Shown here: positions 28,308 to 36,847 of the stretch, piece after piece
How the letters are laid out: each line of letters opens with the position of its first letter
How positions within the stretch are numbered: the first letter of the stretch is position 1
Assembly: GCF_004348825.1 (NCBI RefSeq)
Contig: NZ_SMJU01000002.1
Coordinates: 434,001 to 498,000 of the forward strand
Direction of reading: 5' to 3'
DNA length: 64,000 nucleotides
Source: Arundinibacter roseus
GTDB taxonomy: Bacteria > Bacteroidota > Bacteroidia > Cytophagales > Spirosomataceae
Position numbers and translations under genes: made by a program
Notes under the pieces: model-generated
Seen by the model: only the letters and a program-made list of their open reading frames with translations
Database searches by the model: none
Told to the model about the DNA's origin: nothing

Positions 28308-28738
28308 AGTTTAGAAGCTTGATATTCAGTGGTTTCTAGTTTTTCATTGTTATATTTGGAAGGACATTTCAGCAGAATTTTTTCTGCTTCAAAATGATCT
28401 TTTTCCATTCTGCCAATCACCACCACTTGCTCTGACTTTTCGAAGTCCTGTGGTTTTGGGCTACGATAGACTACTTTTTGTTCGCGGTTATTGTTGTCCA
28501 AAAGTGTAAAAACGAAATAATTCGGGTCTAATTCAGGCTTATAGGCCATGTCCAGAATTTGTCCCTGCTGATCTTTTTTCAATTTACCAACCACATGTAT
28601 GCTCCCGTTGCTGCCATTCATGGCAAGTTCCTCGGCCTGCGAGAAATTAACATAAGTACTTGCGTCACCAGCCGTAGATACGATGATGGCAATGGCAATG
28701 GCAATGACGGCAATTCCGAAAATATGTATCTTTTTCAT
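28304..28738 (-). CDS. ccmE: Heme chaperone CcmE, CxxxY variant
   Basis: CcmE carries heme from CcmC to CcmF. The 144-residue protein has an N-terminal membrane anchor (about 5-20) and the OB-fold beta-barrel typical of the family (GSIHVVGKL, then FEAEKILLKCPSKY). At the heme-binding site the usual His of HxxxY is replaced by cysteine: C125-P-S-K-Y129. Such CxxxY forms are known from Desulfovibrio and archaea (the so-called system I variant). It sits five bases after the ccmD-like gene and overlaps ccmF. Confidence 0.92.
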   Translation of the reverse strand: MKKIHIFGIAVIAIAIAIIVSTAGDASTYVNFSQAEELAMNGSNGSIHVVGKLKKDQQGQILDMAYKPELDPNYFVFTLLDNNNREQKVVYRSPKPQDFEKSEQVVVIGRMEKDHFEAEKILLKCPSKYNNEKLETTEYQASKL

Positions 28739-28743
28739 GATAA

Positions 28744-28974
28744 CTAATTGATATTAAGTTCTTTTTCGATTTTTGAAAGTTTACTATCCAAACGGATTAA
28801 GTAAGTAATAATTCCTGCAAATATAAGCGCAATTACGCCCACAACTACCCAAATTTTCCCATCGGCCCGCATTTGATCGGCCATAGCTACGTCCGAGTCA
28901 ACGGGCTGTTGGGCCAGCAGGTTTAGAGAAACCAGGAAAGTGAACAGGACACTGAGCAACAAAAAACGTTTCAT
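28744..28974 (-). CDS. CcmD-like small membrane protein
   Basis: A 76-residue protein with a signal-like N-terminus (KRFLLLSVLFTFLVSLNLLAQ), a short acidic stretch, one membrane helix (about 42-61) and a charged tail (RLDSKLSKIEKELN). The size, helix-plus-charged-tail layout and position between ccmC and ccmE match CcmD, which helps CcmE leave CcmC. Compared with classical CcmD it has an extra N-terminal segment. The call rests mainly on position. Confidence 0.75.
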   Translation of the reverse strand: MKRFLLLSVLFTFLVSLNLLAQQPVDSDVAMADQMRADGKIWVVVGVIALIFAGIITYLIRLDSKLSKIEKELNIN

Positions 28975-29030
28975 ATTCTATAAGGTAATCAATTGATCCG
29001 TAAAAAATCAGGTAAAAGTGTAAGATTTGG

Positions 29031-29723
29031 TTAGCTATTTATTCTTTCCAGGGGGCGTTCGGCCAGATTTTCCAGCTGCTTGCGATGCACCGCTTTCAGC
29101 CGATACCGAAGTTGAGTGATCCATAACCCTAACAGAATCCAACCGATACTAGCCGGATAAAATACCAAACGCATTTGGTTGTCCAAATCGTACGAACTGA
29201 ACGCCGGGTTGCCACCGTTGCCAGGATGCAGCGAATCGGTGAGGCGGGGCAGAACAAAAATCAGGGGAACAAAGACAGCAAAAGCAAAAATATTGTAAAC
29301 CGCTGAAATCCTGCCGCGCCGCTGCTCATCCTCAAAGGAGTTTCGCAGCAGTAAGTACGCAAAATAAATCAGCATTCCGACGGCTGCACTGTTGAGTTTA
29401 GGGTCGTTGGGCCACGGCTCACCCCAGGTAAAATTGGCCCAAAGGGATCCTGTAACACAGCCCAATACGCCAAAAAGAATTCCCGTTTTGGCAAATTCAG
29501 CACTCCGTTCATCGTCCTGAATGGCGTTTGATCGCAAATATCTTACTGAATAAATAACAGACAGTAACAACATGCTAATCATGGCAAACCACATAGTTAC
29601 ATGAAAATACAGGTTGCGGATACTTTCATTGAGGATAGGCTGCCGGGGGACTGTGCCGAGCAACCCCTGAAAAATAACGTAAAACATTACGATTACTGTC
29701 AGGATTTTCCACCAGTTCTTCAT
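29031..29723 (-). CDS. ccmC: Heme handling protein CcmC
   Basis: CcmC loads heme onto CcmE. The 230-residue protein has about six membrane helices, a WWD-type stretch (SLWANFTWGEPWPNDPK, about 113-129) and two histidines in periplasmic-facing positions (LYFHVTMWF near 41, and LTDSLHPG) expected to hold the heme. It is third in order from the promoter side after ccmB; spacing to neighbours is 69 and 56 bases. Confidence 0.92.
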   Translation of the reverse strand: MKNWWKILTVIVMFYVIFQGLLGTVPRQPILNESIRNLYFHVTMWFAMISMLLLSVIYSVRYLRSNAIQDDERSAEFAKTGILFGVLGCVTGSLWANFTWGEPWPNDPKLNSAAVGMLIYFAYLLLRNSFEDEQRRGRISAVYNIFAFAVFVPLIFVLPRLTDSLHPGNGGNPAFSSYDLDNQMRLVFYPASIGWILLGLWITQLRYRLKAVHRKQLENLAERPLERINS

Positions 29724-29792
29724 ACAACTTTATCTGATATTCAGAGGTTTGGAGTTTTTGTATTTATTTAACTGCTTCATTTTTTTGACTAT

Positions 29793-30455
29793 TTAGCTTC
29801 TCCACAAATAGGGAAAAAGTAAATAAGACAACATAATCACGATAGTATCAATTGCCAATAGCGTACTGATTTCGTCCATACTTACACTTCGGTCGAGTCC
29901 GTCCAGAGCATTTTTTGATAATTTTATAATCATTAAAAGCATGGGCAAAATGATCGGAAAACTCAAAACCGCCATCAGTGTACTACTATTTTCAGCTTTT
30001 GAGGCAATGCCCGCTACCATCGTGAGGGTGGAAGCAAAGCCAATTGACCCTAAGACAATACTCAGTAGATACATGCCGAGATCAAGGACCGGGTTCCCCA
30101 TTACAAACACGTAGAAACCAAAACCAATTCCCGCCAATAAAAGCATCAATAATGAATTATAAATGATTTTTGACAAAATAATGGCTTGCGGATTTGCGAG
30201 TGTGTAGTAGTAGAGCAGCCGCCCGAGGCGCTCCTGTGCAAAACTTTTGGCGATGGCATTTACGGCCGTAAACAGCAGGATGATCCAGAAGAGCGTATTC
30301 CAAACGATTGGCGTCAAAAGATCGGGTCTTGCGTTAAAACTCAGGTAACACACGGTAATTGTACTGACAATGTATAGCAGCATTCCGCTTAAAGCATACC
30401 GTTGTCGCCATTCCAGCGCTATTTCCTTCCAGAGTAAGGTTCGTATTTCGTTCAA
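29793..30455 (-). CDS. ccmB: Cytochrome c maturation ABC transporter permease CcmB
   Basis: The membrane subunit of the CcmAB ATPase complex that drives release of loaded CcmE. The 220-residue protein has six helices. Family signs are the LLWKEIALEWRQRYALSG N-terminus and KSFAQERLGRLLYYYTLANP before the third helix. It is the first gene of the operon. The ATPase subunit CcmA is not next to it or anywhere in this window. Confidence 0.92.
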   Translation of the reverse strand: MNEIRTLLWKEIALEWRQRYALSGMLLYIVSTITVCYLSFNARPDLLTPIVWNTLFWIILLFTAVNAIAKSFAQERLGRLLYYYTLANPQAIILSKIIYNSLLMLLLAGIGFGFYVFVMGNPVLDLGMYLLSIVLGSIGFASTLTMVAGIASKAENSSTLMAVLSFPIILPMLLMIIKLSKNALDGLDRSVSMDEISTLLAIDTIVIMLSYLLFPYLWRS

Positions 30456-30528
30456 TTGATGCCGTTCTGATTAGTAGTTGGGCATAAGCCCTGCCGAATT
30501 TTTTACACAAAAGGTTCTGATTTTTGTA

Positions 30529-30536
30529 CAAAAGTA
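30529..30536 (-). promoter_or_regulatory. Promoter -7 element for the ccm operon
   Basis: Minus strand TACTTTTG is a full match to TAnnTTTG and sits 74 bases upstream of the ccmB start. It would drive ccmB, ccmC, the ccmD-like gene, ccmE and ccmF, down to the terminator at 25660. Confidence 0.5.
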
Positions 30537-30651
30537 CGGCATAAAGCCTTATGGTCTGAAAGAGTTGCTCAGCTTTTTATCAGACTTTCATCAGGAATAA
30601 AAAAACATGACCCAAATCATTTGATAATATCACGGGTATGCGCTTAATTTG

Positions 30652-30666
30652 TGTTTAATTATATTA
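30652..30666. promoter_or_regulatory. Possible metal-regulator site upstream of feoA
   Basis: The palindrome TTTAATTATATTAAA (two 6-base arms around TAT) lies 15 bases before the feoA start, and a GATAATATC palindrome lies near 30621-30629. The position fits an operator for an iron-responsive regulator (Fur or DtxR family). Neither is a clear match to a consensus I know. Confidence 0.25.
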
Positions 30667-30680
30667 AATCTAAATAAGAA

Positions 30681-30911
30681 ATGGTAACCTCCCGGAACGT
30701 AGCTGACTTGAAAAAAGGCGAGATAGGCATCATTAAATCATTTAGTGATCGAGAAATGTCGCTCAAATTGCTTGAAATGGGTTTTTTGCCCGGCTGTGAA
30801 GTGCGTTTGGATGCGGTTGCCCCCTTTGGCGATCCTATCTGTGTACGCGTGGGAGGATGTTACTGCCTTTCTCTTCGCCGCAATGAAGCAGCAAGCATCG
30901 TGGTGGAGTAA
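30681..30911 (+). CDS. feoA: Ferrous iron transport accessory protein FeoA
   Basis: A 76-residue SH3-like protein that assists FeoB in ferrous iron uptake. It shows the family pattern: LKKGEIGIIKSF, then LKLLEMGFLPGCEVRL and the GGCYCLSLRRNEAASIVV end. It lies 43 bases before feoB on the same strand, so the two form one operon. Confidence 0.93.
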   Translation: MVTSRNVADLKKGEIGIIKSFSDREMSLKLLEMGFLPGCEVRLDAVAPFGDPICVRVGGCYCLSLRRNEAASIVVE

Positions 30912-30954
30912 ATAAAGTTCTCCTTATTTTTATTTTAACTGGTCGCTCAATCAC

Positions 30955-33087
30955 TTGAAATCCTCCCAAAATAAAATTGCCCTGATCGGCAATCCTAATT
31001 CAGGGAAATCTACCCTTTTTAATCAATTGACGGGTCTGCGTCAGAAAACCGGAAATTTTCCGGGTGTGACGGTAGAGAAAAAATTTGGTACTCTACGATA
31101 TACTTCTCCGGATGGAAAGCAGGCCGATGCCACACTAATTGATTTGCCTGGGATATACAGCATTTATCCAAAATCCCGTGACGAACAGGTTGTCGTGGAT
31201 ATTTTGGCTAATCCCCAACATCCCGATTATCCCGATGCAGTCATCGTGGTGGTTGACGCATCTAATCTTCAACGAAACCTGCTTTTATTTACAGAAATCG
31301 CGGATTTGGGCTTGCCTATCGTTCTGGCTTTGAACATGCTGGATGTAGCCGAAAGCATGAATTTGCAGGTGAATGCCGTACAGCTTGCTATGCCCTTTGC
31401 CGTGCCCGTGGTGCGTATCAACGCCCGAACTGGCGAAGGAGTGCCAAATCTTAAAGAGGCGATCAATCGGGTATTGGGGCAGGAACAGGTTGCCATGAGT
31501 TATTTTTTGGATCCGTTAGAAACACAGGAAGGGCTGGTAGAAGAAGTAAAGAAAACCTATGCGCTTGAAAATAATTATCTGGCGATGCAGTACGTGTGTC
31601 AGCACGATGAGTTCACATTCCTGAATCGGCCTGAGCGGCAACAACTCGATGAATTGATTGAGAAATATTCTTTTGATAAAACAGATTTTTTAACCCACGA
31701 AACCATCACGCGCTACGAGCGTTTGCGTCCAATTGTCCAAAAAGCCCAAACCGTAAAAGGAGCAATTGATCAGCCAGCCTGGACCCGACGTCTCGACCGT
31801 TTTTTGCTACACCCAATCTGGGGCTATGTAGCTTTTTTGTTTGTATTGTTGGTTATTTTTCAAGCCGTTTTTGCCTGGGCACAATATCCCATGGATATGC
31901 TCGATATGGCGACGGCGGAGGCAATTGACTGGACAAAAAAAACATTGCCGGAAGGTGTTCTAAATGATCTGCTGACCGATGGTCTCATGGCTGGCATTGG
32001 CGGAGTAATCATATTCATTCCTCAAATCGCCTTTTTGTTTGGCTTGGTCGGGCTTCTGGAAGAATCCGGTTATATGGCCCGAGTGATGGTCATCATGGAT
32101 AAACTGATGCGTAAGTTTGGCCTTAATGGCCGAAGCGTAGTGCCGCTAATTTCGGGGGTAGCCTGCGCAGTTCCGGCCATTATGACGACCCGGAGCATTA
32201 ACAACCCGTACGAACGATTGCTCACGATTCTGGTTACGCCGCTCATGAGTTGTTCGGCACGACTGCCTATTTACACCATCCTGATTGCTTTGGTAGTTCC
32301 TGACGAAACTGTTTTGGGTATATTGAACTTACAAGGGCTGGTTTTGCTGGGGCTTTACCTGCTGGGTCTTGTGGGGGCTTTGGCCTCGGCGTGGCTCTTT
32401 TCGCTCTTCATTCCCCGCCGTGAGCCCAGCTATTTTATTTTGGAAATGCCTACCTACAAGCTTCCCCGATGGAGTCATATTGGGTATATTATGTTTGACA
32501 GTGTGAAATCGTTTGTACTGGAAGCCGGAAAAATTATCGTCGCCATTTCCATAATTTTGTGGGTGCTGGCTTCATACGGCCCCGGCGACCGAATGGATGT
32601 TGCGGCTGAACAAGCTTTACAAACGACAAGCAGCGCATCTGCTTCTATACAGGAAGCAGCCGTGGCCTCAGCCCGGCTGGAAGCTTCGTATGCCGGGCAT
32701 TTCGGCAGATTTATTGAGCCCGCCATTCGTCCGCTGGGCTATGATTGGAAAATCGGAATTGCATTAATTACCTCCTTCGCAGCACGTGAGGTTTTTGTAG
32801 GCACAATGTCCACAATTTATAGCATCGGTGCCGAGGCAAGCGAAGACGCACTAACCATCCGAAAGCGCCTACAGCAAGAAAGGAACCCGCAGACAGGTGG
32901 ACCTATGTACACCCCGGCAGTTTCCTTTTCTTTATTGATGTTCTATGTTTTTGCCATGATGTGCATGAGCACAATGGCAGTGGTCTATCGTGAAACACAT
33001 GGCTGGAAATGGCCCATCATTCAGCTGATTTACACGATGTTTCTGGCGTACGGATCGGCATGGGCCACGTATCAACTGCTAAGTTGA
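30955..33087 (+). CDS. feoB: Ferrous iron transporter FeoB
   Basis: This membrane GTPase imports Fe2+. The cytoplasmic G domain has G1 GNPNSGKST (12-20), G3 DLPG (63-66), G4 NMLD (127-130) and a G5-like NARTGEG. A GDI-like helical linker follows, then two Gate regions with the conserved ESGYMARVMVIMDKLM and GVACAVPAIMTTR motifs, where the cysteine likely lines the path. The 710 residues match the family. The start codon is TTG, because no ATG or GTG precedes the G1 motif in frame. No FeoC is present. Confidence 0.95.
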   Translation: MKSSQNKIALIGNPNSGKSTLFNQLTGLRQKTGNFPGVTVEKKFGTLRYTSPDGKQADATLIDLPGIYSIYPKSRDEQVVVDILANPQHPDYPDAVIVVVDASNLQRNLLLFTEIADLGLPIVLALNMLDVAESMNLQVNAVQLAMPFAVPVVRINARTGEGVPNLKEAINRVLGQEQVAMSYFLDPLETQEGLVEEVKKTYALENNYLAMQYVCQHDEFTFLNRPERQQLDELIEKYSFDKTDFLTHETITRYERLRPIVQKAQTVKGAIDQPAWTRRLDRFLLHPIWGYVAFLFVLLVIFQAVFAWAQYPMDMLDMATAEAIDWTKKTLPEGVLNDLLTDGLMAGIGGVIIFIPQIAFLFGLVGLLEESGYMARVMVIMDKLMRKFGLNGRSVVPLISGVACAVPAIMTTRSINNPYERLLTILVTPLMSCSARLPIYTILIALVVPDETVLGILNLQGLVLLGLYLLGLVGALASAWLFSLFIPRREPSYFILEMPTYKLPRWSHIGYIMFDSVKSFVLEAGKIIVAISIILWVLASYGPGDRMDVAAEQALQTTSSASASIQEAAVASARLEASYAGHFGRFIEPAIRPLGYDWKIGIALITSFAAREVFVGTMSTIYSIGAEASEDALTIRKRLQQERNPQTGGPMYTPAVSFSLLMFYVFAMMCMSTMAVVYRETHGWKWPIIQLIYTMFLAYGSAWATYQLLS

Positions 33088-33097
33088 GACATCAGTT

Positions 33098-33265
33098 CTA
33101 CCACAAAACCCCTTTATCAATCAGCGGGTAAATAAACCGAAGGATAATGTAAGCGAAAATAAGTATGGCCAAACCGCTTAATAGCGTAGTTTGATCAAGG
33201 CTAAACCGTTGAGTCTTTTTGCTGGGAGCAAGGCCGCCCCAACTTTTGTGCGTAAGTTCTTTCAT
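33098..33265 (-). CDS. Small single-helix membrane protein (55 aa), unknown
   Basis: A short open frame, ATG at 33265 to TAG at 33098, encoding 55 residues. A soluble N-terminus (MKELTHKSWGGLAPSKK) is followed by one strong membrane helix (about residues 28-46, LLSGLAILIFAYIILRF) and a short tail ending KGVLW. The clean organisation makes it look like a real gene. It is convergent with feoB, with 10 bases between stops. I do not recognise a family; a small subunit or regulator of a membrane complex is possible. Confidence 0.6.
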   Translation of the reverse strand: MKELTHKSWGGLAPSKKTQRFSLDQTTLLSGLAILIFAYIILRFIYPLIDKGVLW

Positions 33266-33493
33266 ACGTGTTGATGTGTTAACATGGTGCTTGACTGTTT
33301 TTCATACTCTACAAATTTCGTGCTTAGCTCCCTGAAAAGCATGAGGGAAAGTACCTGTTTACATAAAACAGGTGATTTTACCTACACAAAACATGTACGA
33401 ATAAAAGAGAAGCCTGGTTGCAGAAAGGTTGGAAGTATTTAAGAAAAAAATGGATTTGTATAAAAATGTGTACTCATTTCTACACCTGGTAAG
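33266..33493. other. Intergenic region between nnr and the 55-aa gene
   Basis: 228 bases, AT-rich. The one clear structure is an 8-bp stem, ACCTGTTT and AAACAGGT (33353-33373), followed by a weak T run. It could be a terminator for nnr on the minus strand or part of the leader of the small gene. No reading frame of note. Confidence 0.4.
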
Positions 33494-34978
33494 CTACCAT
33501 CCTAAATATTCCACAATATCAGAAGCAATCATCGATACCTCACAGCGGGCAGCAGCTGCTCTGTCGCCGGCTAAACCATGCTGATATACTCCAAAGCGGG
33601 CGGCGTCCTCGGGTAAAAAACCCTGCGCCAGTAAAGATGTAAGGATTCCGGTCAGTACATCCCCGCTGCCTCCGGTGGCCATGCCTGCATTGCCGGTAGC
33701 ATTGAAATGAACCATTCCATCGGGAAGAATAACGGCAGAATGCGCGCCTTTAAGACACAGGACTAGCTGATGGGATTGGGCAAAATCCCGGGCAAGAGCT
33801 AATCTCTCAAAATCATTTTTGCTGGCCCCCGCCAATCGTTGAAATTCTTTGGGATGCGGGGTTAAAATAGTTTTTTCAGGAAGGTTTTTCAAGAGATCCG
33901 GATATTCCGACAAAATATTCAGCGCATCAGCATCCCACACCATCGGGATAGCCGATTGTCTACTCAGCGTTTCGAGCGCACGTACGGTTTGTGGATCTTT
34001 TCCCAGACCTGGCCCTACGCCAAGGCTGCTATATGGTTCCAAAGCAGGTAGGGTGGTCATACACTGTTCGTGAAGATCAACCGAGGTCATTGCTTCGGGA
34101 AGAGTAATTTGCATAATCTCGTAGCCGCAGCGAGGAGTATGTACGGTCAGGAGCCCAACCCCTGATCGGAGGCAGGCTTTACCGGCAAGAATTGCAGCGC
34201 CCATTTTGCCATAACTTCCCGCCAGCATCAGAGCATGACCAAAAGTACCTTTGTGCGAAAATTTTTGCCGATGCCGATTCAGTAATTGAGCTGCCGTTGC
34301 GTCAGTAAAGTAGTACTGCGTTGGCTCTTTCTGGATAAATTCAGGCGAAAGCCCAATATCCACGACCTGCCAATCGCCAACAAAAGGCGCATTTTGCGGC
34401 ATCATGAAGGCTAATTTGGGCATTTGAAAACTAACCGTATGATCTGGACGGACGATAAGATCGGTAGGCTCATTTGGCGCATCGCAATAGAGCCCACTGG
34501 CGATGTCTACCGAAATAACCTGTGCCGGGCTGGTATTCAGGGCTTTGATTGCCTCTGCCAGGATTCCTGCCGAAATCGGCCTGGACAAACCCGTACCCAG
34601 CAAAGCATCCAAAAGCAAAACCTGAGTGGGGAGTGGGGGTATATCTTCTTTTTGTTTAATTACTTTTACAGAAAGAAATTCTTCCAATAGTGTCCGGTTT
34701 TTTTGAAAATCCACAGAGGCTGTTTCGGAGTATTCAACAACAAATACTTCTACGGAATACCCTTTTTGGGAAAGGATTCGGGCTATGGCCAAACCATCCC
34801 CGCCGTTATTTCCCTTCCCGCAAAACACAATAAATTTTTGACGATTATCATAGCGTTCGCAGATCCAGCGGATCAACGCGCGCGCAGCTCTCTCCATCAA
34901 TTGGAAAGAAGAAATACCTTCATTCTGAATGGTGTAGGCGTCTAAGGCGCGGATTTGGGCGGCATTAAGAATTTTCAT
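33494..34978 (-). CDS. nnr: Bifunctional NAD(P)HX epimerase/dehydratase
   Basis: This enzyme repairs hydrated NADH and NADPH. The N-terminal YjeF_N epimerase (about 1-215) has the GKGNNGGDG motif at 54-62. The C-terminal ribokinase-like ADP-dependent dehydratase (about 230-494) carries the [18 protein letters not shown] start, the HPKEF motif and GGSGD at 436-440 with the expected catalytic aspartate. The 494 residues match the fused family form. It is divergent from rplS. Confidence 0.95.
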   Translation of the reverse strand: MKILNAAQIRALDAYTIQNEGISSFQLMERAARALIRWICERYDNRQKFIVFCGKGNNGGDGLAIARILSQKGYSVEVFVVEYSETASVDFQKNRTLLEEFLSVKVIKQKEDIPPLPTQVLLLDALLGTGLSRPISAGILAEAIKALNTSPAQVISVDIASGLYCDAPNEPTDLIVRPDHTVSFQMPKLAFMMPQNAPFVGDWQVVDIGLSPEFIQKEPTQYYFTDATAAQLLNRHRQKFSHKGTFGHALMLAGSYGKMGAAILAGKACLRSGVGLLTVHTPRCGYEIMQITLPEAMTSVDLHEQCMTTLPALEPYSSLGVGPGLGKDPQTVRALETLSRQSAIPMVWDADALNILSEYPDLLKNLPEKTILTPHPKEFQRLAGASKNDFERLALARDFAQSHQLVLCLKGAHSAVILPDGMVHFNATGNAGMATGGSGDVLTGILTSLLAQGFLPEDAARFGVYQHGLAGDRAAAARCEVSMIASDIVEYLGW

Positions 34979-35022
34979 AGATGTAAAAATAGTGAATCCT
35001 TTTTTATACGGGAAAGTACTTT

Positions 35023-35030
35023 TATCTTTG
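35023..35030 (+). promoter_or_regulatory. Promoter -7 element for rplS
   Basis: TATCTTTG matches TAnnTTTG and lies 92 bases before the rplS ATG, leaving a leader that could carry autoregulation. The divergent nnr start lies 45 bases to the left. Confidence 0.55.
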
Positions 35031-35122
35031 CACTCGTTTTTTACAAAGCTGTTTTGAATGAAGGGGCGTCACCCCGTCCGCTGAAAATTAGCTATCATCA
35101 TTTTTATACAATTCATATCGTC

Positions 35123-35485
35123 ATGAGCGAACTTATTAAACTCGTTGAAGCTACGGTCGAGAACCGTAAAGCAGAGTATCCCAACTTTAAGGCGGGCGAC
35201 ACAATTAACATTCACGTAAAGATCAAAGAAGGTGCCAAAGAGCGGATTCAGTTGTTTCAGGGAACTGTGATTCAACGCCGTAACCTAAGCACTACCGGAG
35301 AAACTTTTACAGTGCGGAAAATCTCTAACGGAGTTGGTGTAGAGCGTATCTTCCCAATCCTATCTCCTTCCATTGCAAAAATCGAACTTATTCGTCGTGG
35401 TAAAGTACGCCGTGCCCGTTTGTTCTACCTGCGTGGTCGTCAGGGTAAGGCTGCACGTATTAAAGAATTGAAAACGACAAAGTAA
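35123..35485 (+). CDS. rplS: 50S ribosomal protein L19
   Basis: A 120-residue large-subunit ribosomal protein located near the 30S interface. Family signs are [28 protein letters not shown], the [13 protein letters not shown] stretch and the basic tail [25 protein letters not shown]. The frame is open back to 34955, but ATG 35123 gives the family's normal length. In many bacteria rplS ends an rpsP-rimM-trmD operon; here it stands alone with its own promoter and terminator. Confidence 0.97.
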   Translation: MSELIKLVEATVENRKAEYPNFKAGDTINIHVKIKEGAKERIQLFQGTVIQRRNLSTTGETFTVRKISNGVGVERIFPILSPSIAKIELIRRGKVRRARLFYLRGRQGKAARIKELKTTK

Positions 35486-35517
35486 ACATACCTACTGTCC
35501 GTACGATTCATTGAATG

Positions 35518-35550
35518 GCCCTGTTCGGATTTTCCTGACAGGGCTTTTTT
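35518..35550 (+). terminator. Intrinsic terminator after rplS
   Basis: A GCCCTGT/ACAGGGC stem (35518-35524 and 35538-35544) is followed by six T, 33 bases past the rplS stop and 34 bases before the dapF start. Confidence 0.85.
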
Positions 35551-35583
35551 ATTCCAACCAGCTTTCAAAAAACTTCCGCTCCG

Positions 35584-36372
35584 ATGTCGACTACCATTCA
35601 ATTTGTAAAATATCAGGGAACCGGCAATGATTTTATACTCCTTGATGACCGAAATGAAACCTTTCCGGTCTCTAAGGAACTAATAGCTCATCTTTGCCAC
35701 CGACGCTTTGGGATTGGCGCCGACGGTCTCATTTTGCTTAAAAATGCCGAAGGATACGATTTTCGGATGGTTTATTTCAATGCCGACGGAGCCGAGGGGA
35801 GTATGTGCGGAAACGGTGGACGATGTACCGTTCGTTTTGCTCATGACCTTGGAATATTTGCCGAAAATACCCGATTTATAGCCGTTGATGGTGCGCATGA
35901 GGCAGTTGCAGATTCGGAGGTAATCAAACTCAAAATGAGCCCGGTAAAAGGCTTGCAAAAGCAGGAATCCTATGACTTTCTAAACACAGGTTCTCCTCAT
36001 TACGTAACTTTCGTTGATGAAGTTGCCAAAACCGAAGTAGTAACCCTTGGACGAACGATCCGATACGGTGATATTTTTGGACCTTTGGGCGGTACGAATG
36101 TGAATTTCGTGGAGGTTGTTTCGGATAATCACCTGAAAGTCAGAACTTATGAGCGTGGGGTTGAAGACGAAACCTACTCCTGTGGAACCGGCGTCACGGC
36201 TTGTGCGCTATCCTCTCATGCACATTTTGGATGGCAGGGTCCGGTGACAATCGACACACCCGGCGGATCGCTATGTGTTACTTTTCAAGAAATTGCCCCG
36301 GAGGTTTACGATTCAATTTACCTGATTGGGCCGGCAAAACGGGTATTTAATGGCGAAGTGCAGGTTTCCTGA
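35584..36372 (+). CDS. dapF: Diaminopimelate epimerase
   Basis: DapF converts LL- to meso-diaminopimelate for lysine and peptidoglycan synthesis. The 262-residue protein has the two catalytic cysteines in their signatures: C75 in MCGNGGR and C200 in SCGTGVTA. The KYQGTGNDFILLD start and the NADGAEGSM segment are typical. It is transcribed alone and converges with the rhodanese gene, 14 bases between stops. Confidence 0.96.
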   Translation: MSTTIQFVKYQGTGNDFILLDDRNETFPVSKELIAHLCHRRFGIGADGLILLKNAEGYDFRMVYFNADGAEGSMCGNGGRCTVRFAHDLGIFAENTRFIAVDGAHEAVADSEVIKLKMSPVKGLQKQESYDFLNTGSPHYVTFVDEVAKTEVVTLGRTIRYGDIFGPLGGTNVNFVEVVSDNHLKVRTYERGVEDETYSCGTGVTACALSSHAHFGWQGPVTIDTPGGSLCVTFQEIAPEVYDSIYLIGPAKRVFNGEVQVS

Positions 36373-36386
36373 ACCTTTCAAAATTT

Positions 36387-36692
36387 TTATTCTGCTTCCA
36401 GAATCCCGCCTTTCACGTGTAAAATAGTTTTGTCGCTCCATGACGCCACCCGTGTGTAATCCATAGCGGCTACTTTACTTCTAACGCCATTGGTACAAAT
36501 CACAACAATGGTTTGGAACGGTTCCAGCTCGTGCCTCCGTTGCCGGATCTGAGAAAGCGGGATATTAATTCCACCTTCATTAAACTCTTCGAATTCCCAG
36601 GGTTCACGCACATCCACCAAAACTGTGTGCGGCTGGGTCAGAAGCATCTTTATTTCGGGAAGCAGGATGTCCAGATAAGTATGTTTATTCAC
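36387..36692 (-). CDS. Single-domain rhodanese-like protein
   Basis: A 101-residue rhodanese domain, a family that moves sulfane sulfur through an active-site cysteine. The CTNGVRS loop holds C66, and the upstream DVREPWEFEEF motif (27-37) is typical. The role is unknown; such proteins often feed sulfur to other enzymes or act in stress response. Confidence 0.88.
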   Translation of the reverse strand: MNKHTYLDILLPEIKMLLTQPHTVLVDVREPWEFEEFNEGGINIPLSQIRQRRHELEPFQTIVVICTNGVRSKVAAMDYTRVASWSDKTILHVKGGILEAE

Positions 36693-36783
36693 GCAGAAGG
36701 TAATTTAAAGCTTCAATTTTTTTACTTCCTCACCGAATCTGAGAACTAAGGTATTCTTGTCAAATTTGGTGAATTAAAAACAA

Positions 36784-36817
36784 AAATAGCGCTTTCTCAG
36801 AAAGCGCTATTTTTTTC
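36784..36817. terminator. Bidirectional hairpin terminator
   Basis: A 13-bp perfect stem, AAATAGCGCTTTC and GAAAGCGCTATTT, has a three-base loop and flanking A and T runs. On the minus strand it follows the OmpA-family gene by about 30 bases. Confidence 0.85.
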
Positions 36818-36847
36818 TACATATGAAACCTTAAACTTCCTTTTTTC

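Noticed and set aside
34955-35122. 56 extra residues before L19
   Set aside because: L19 has a well-defined length of about 115-120 residues starting at ATG 35123, and the -7 promoter element lies inside the extra part.
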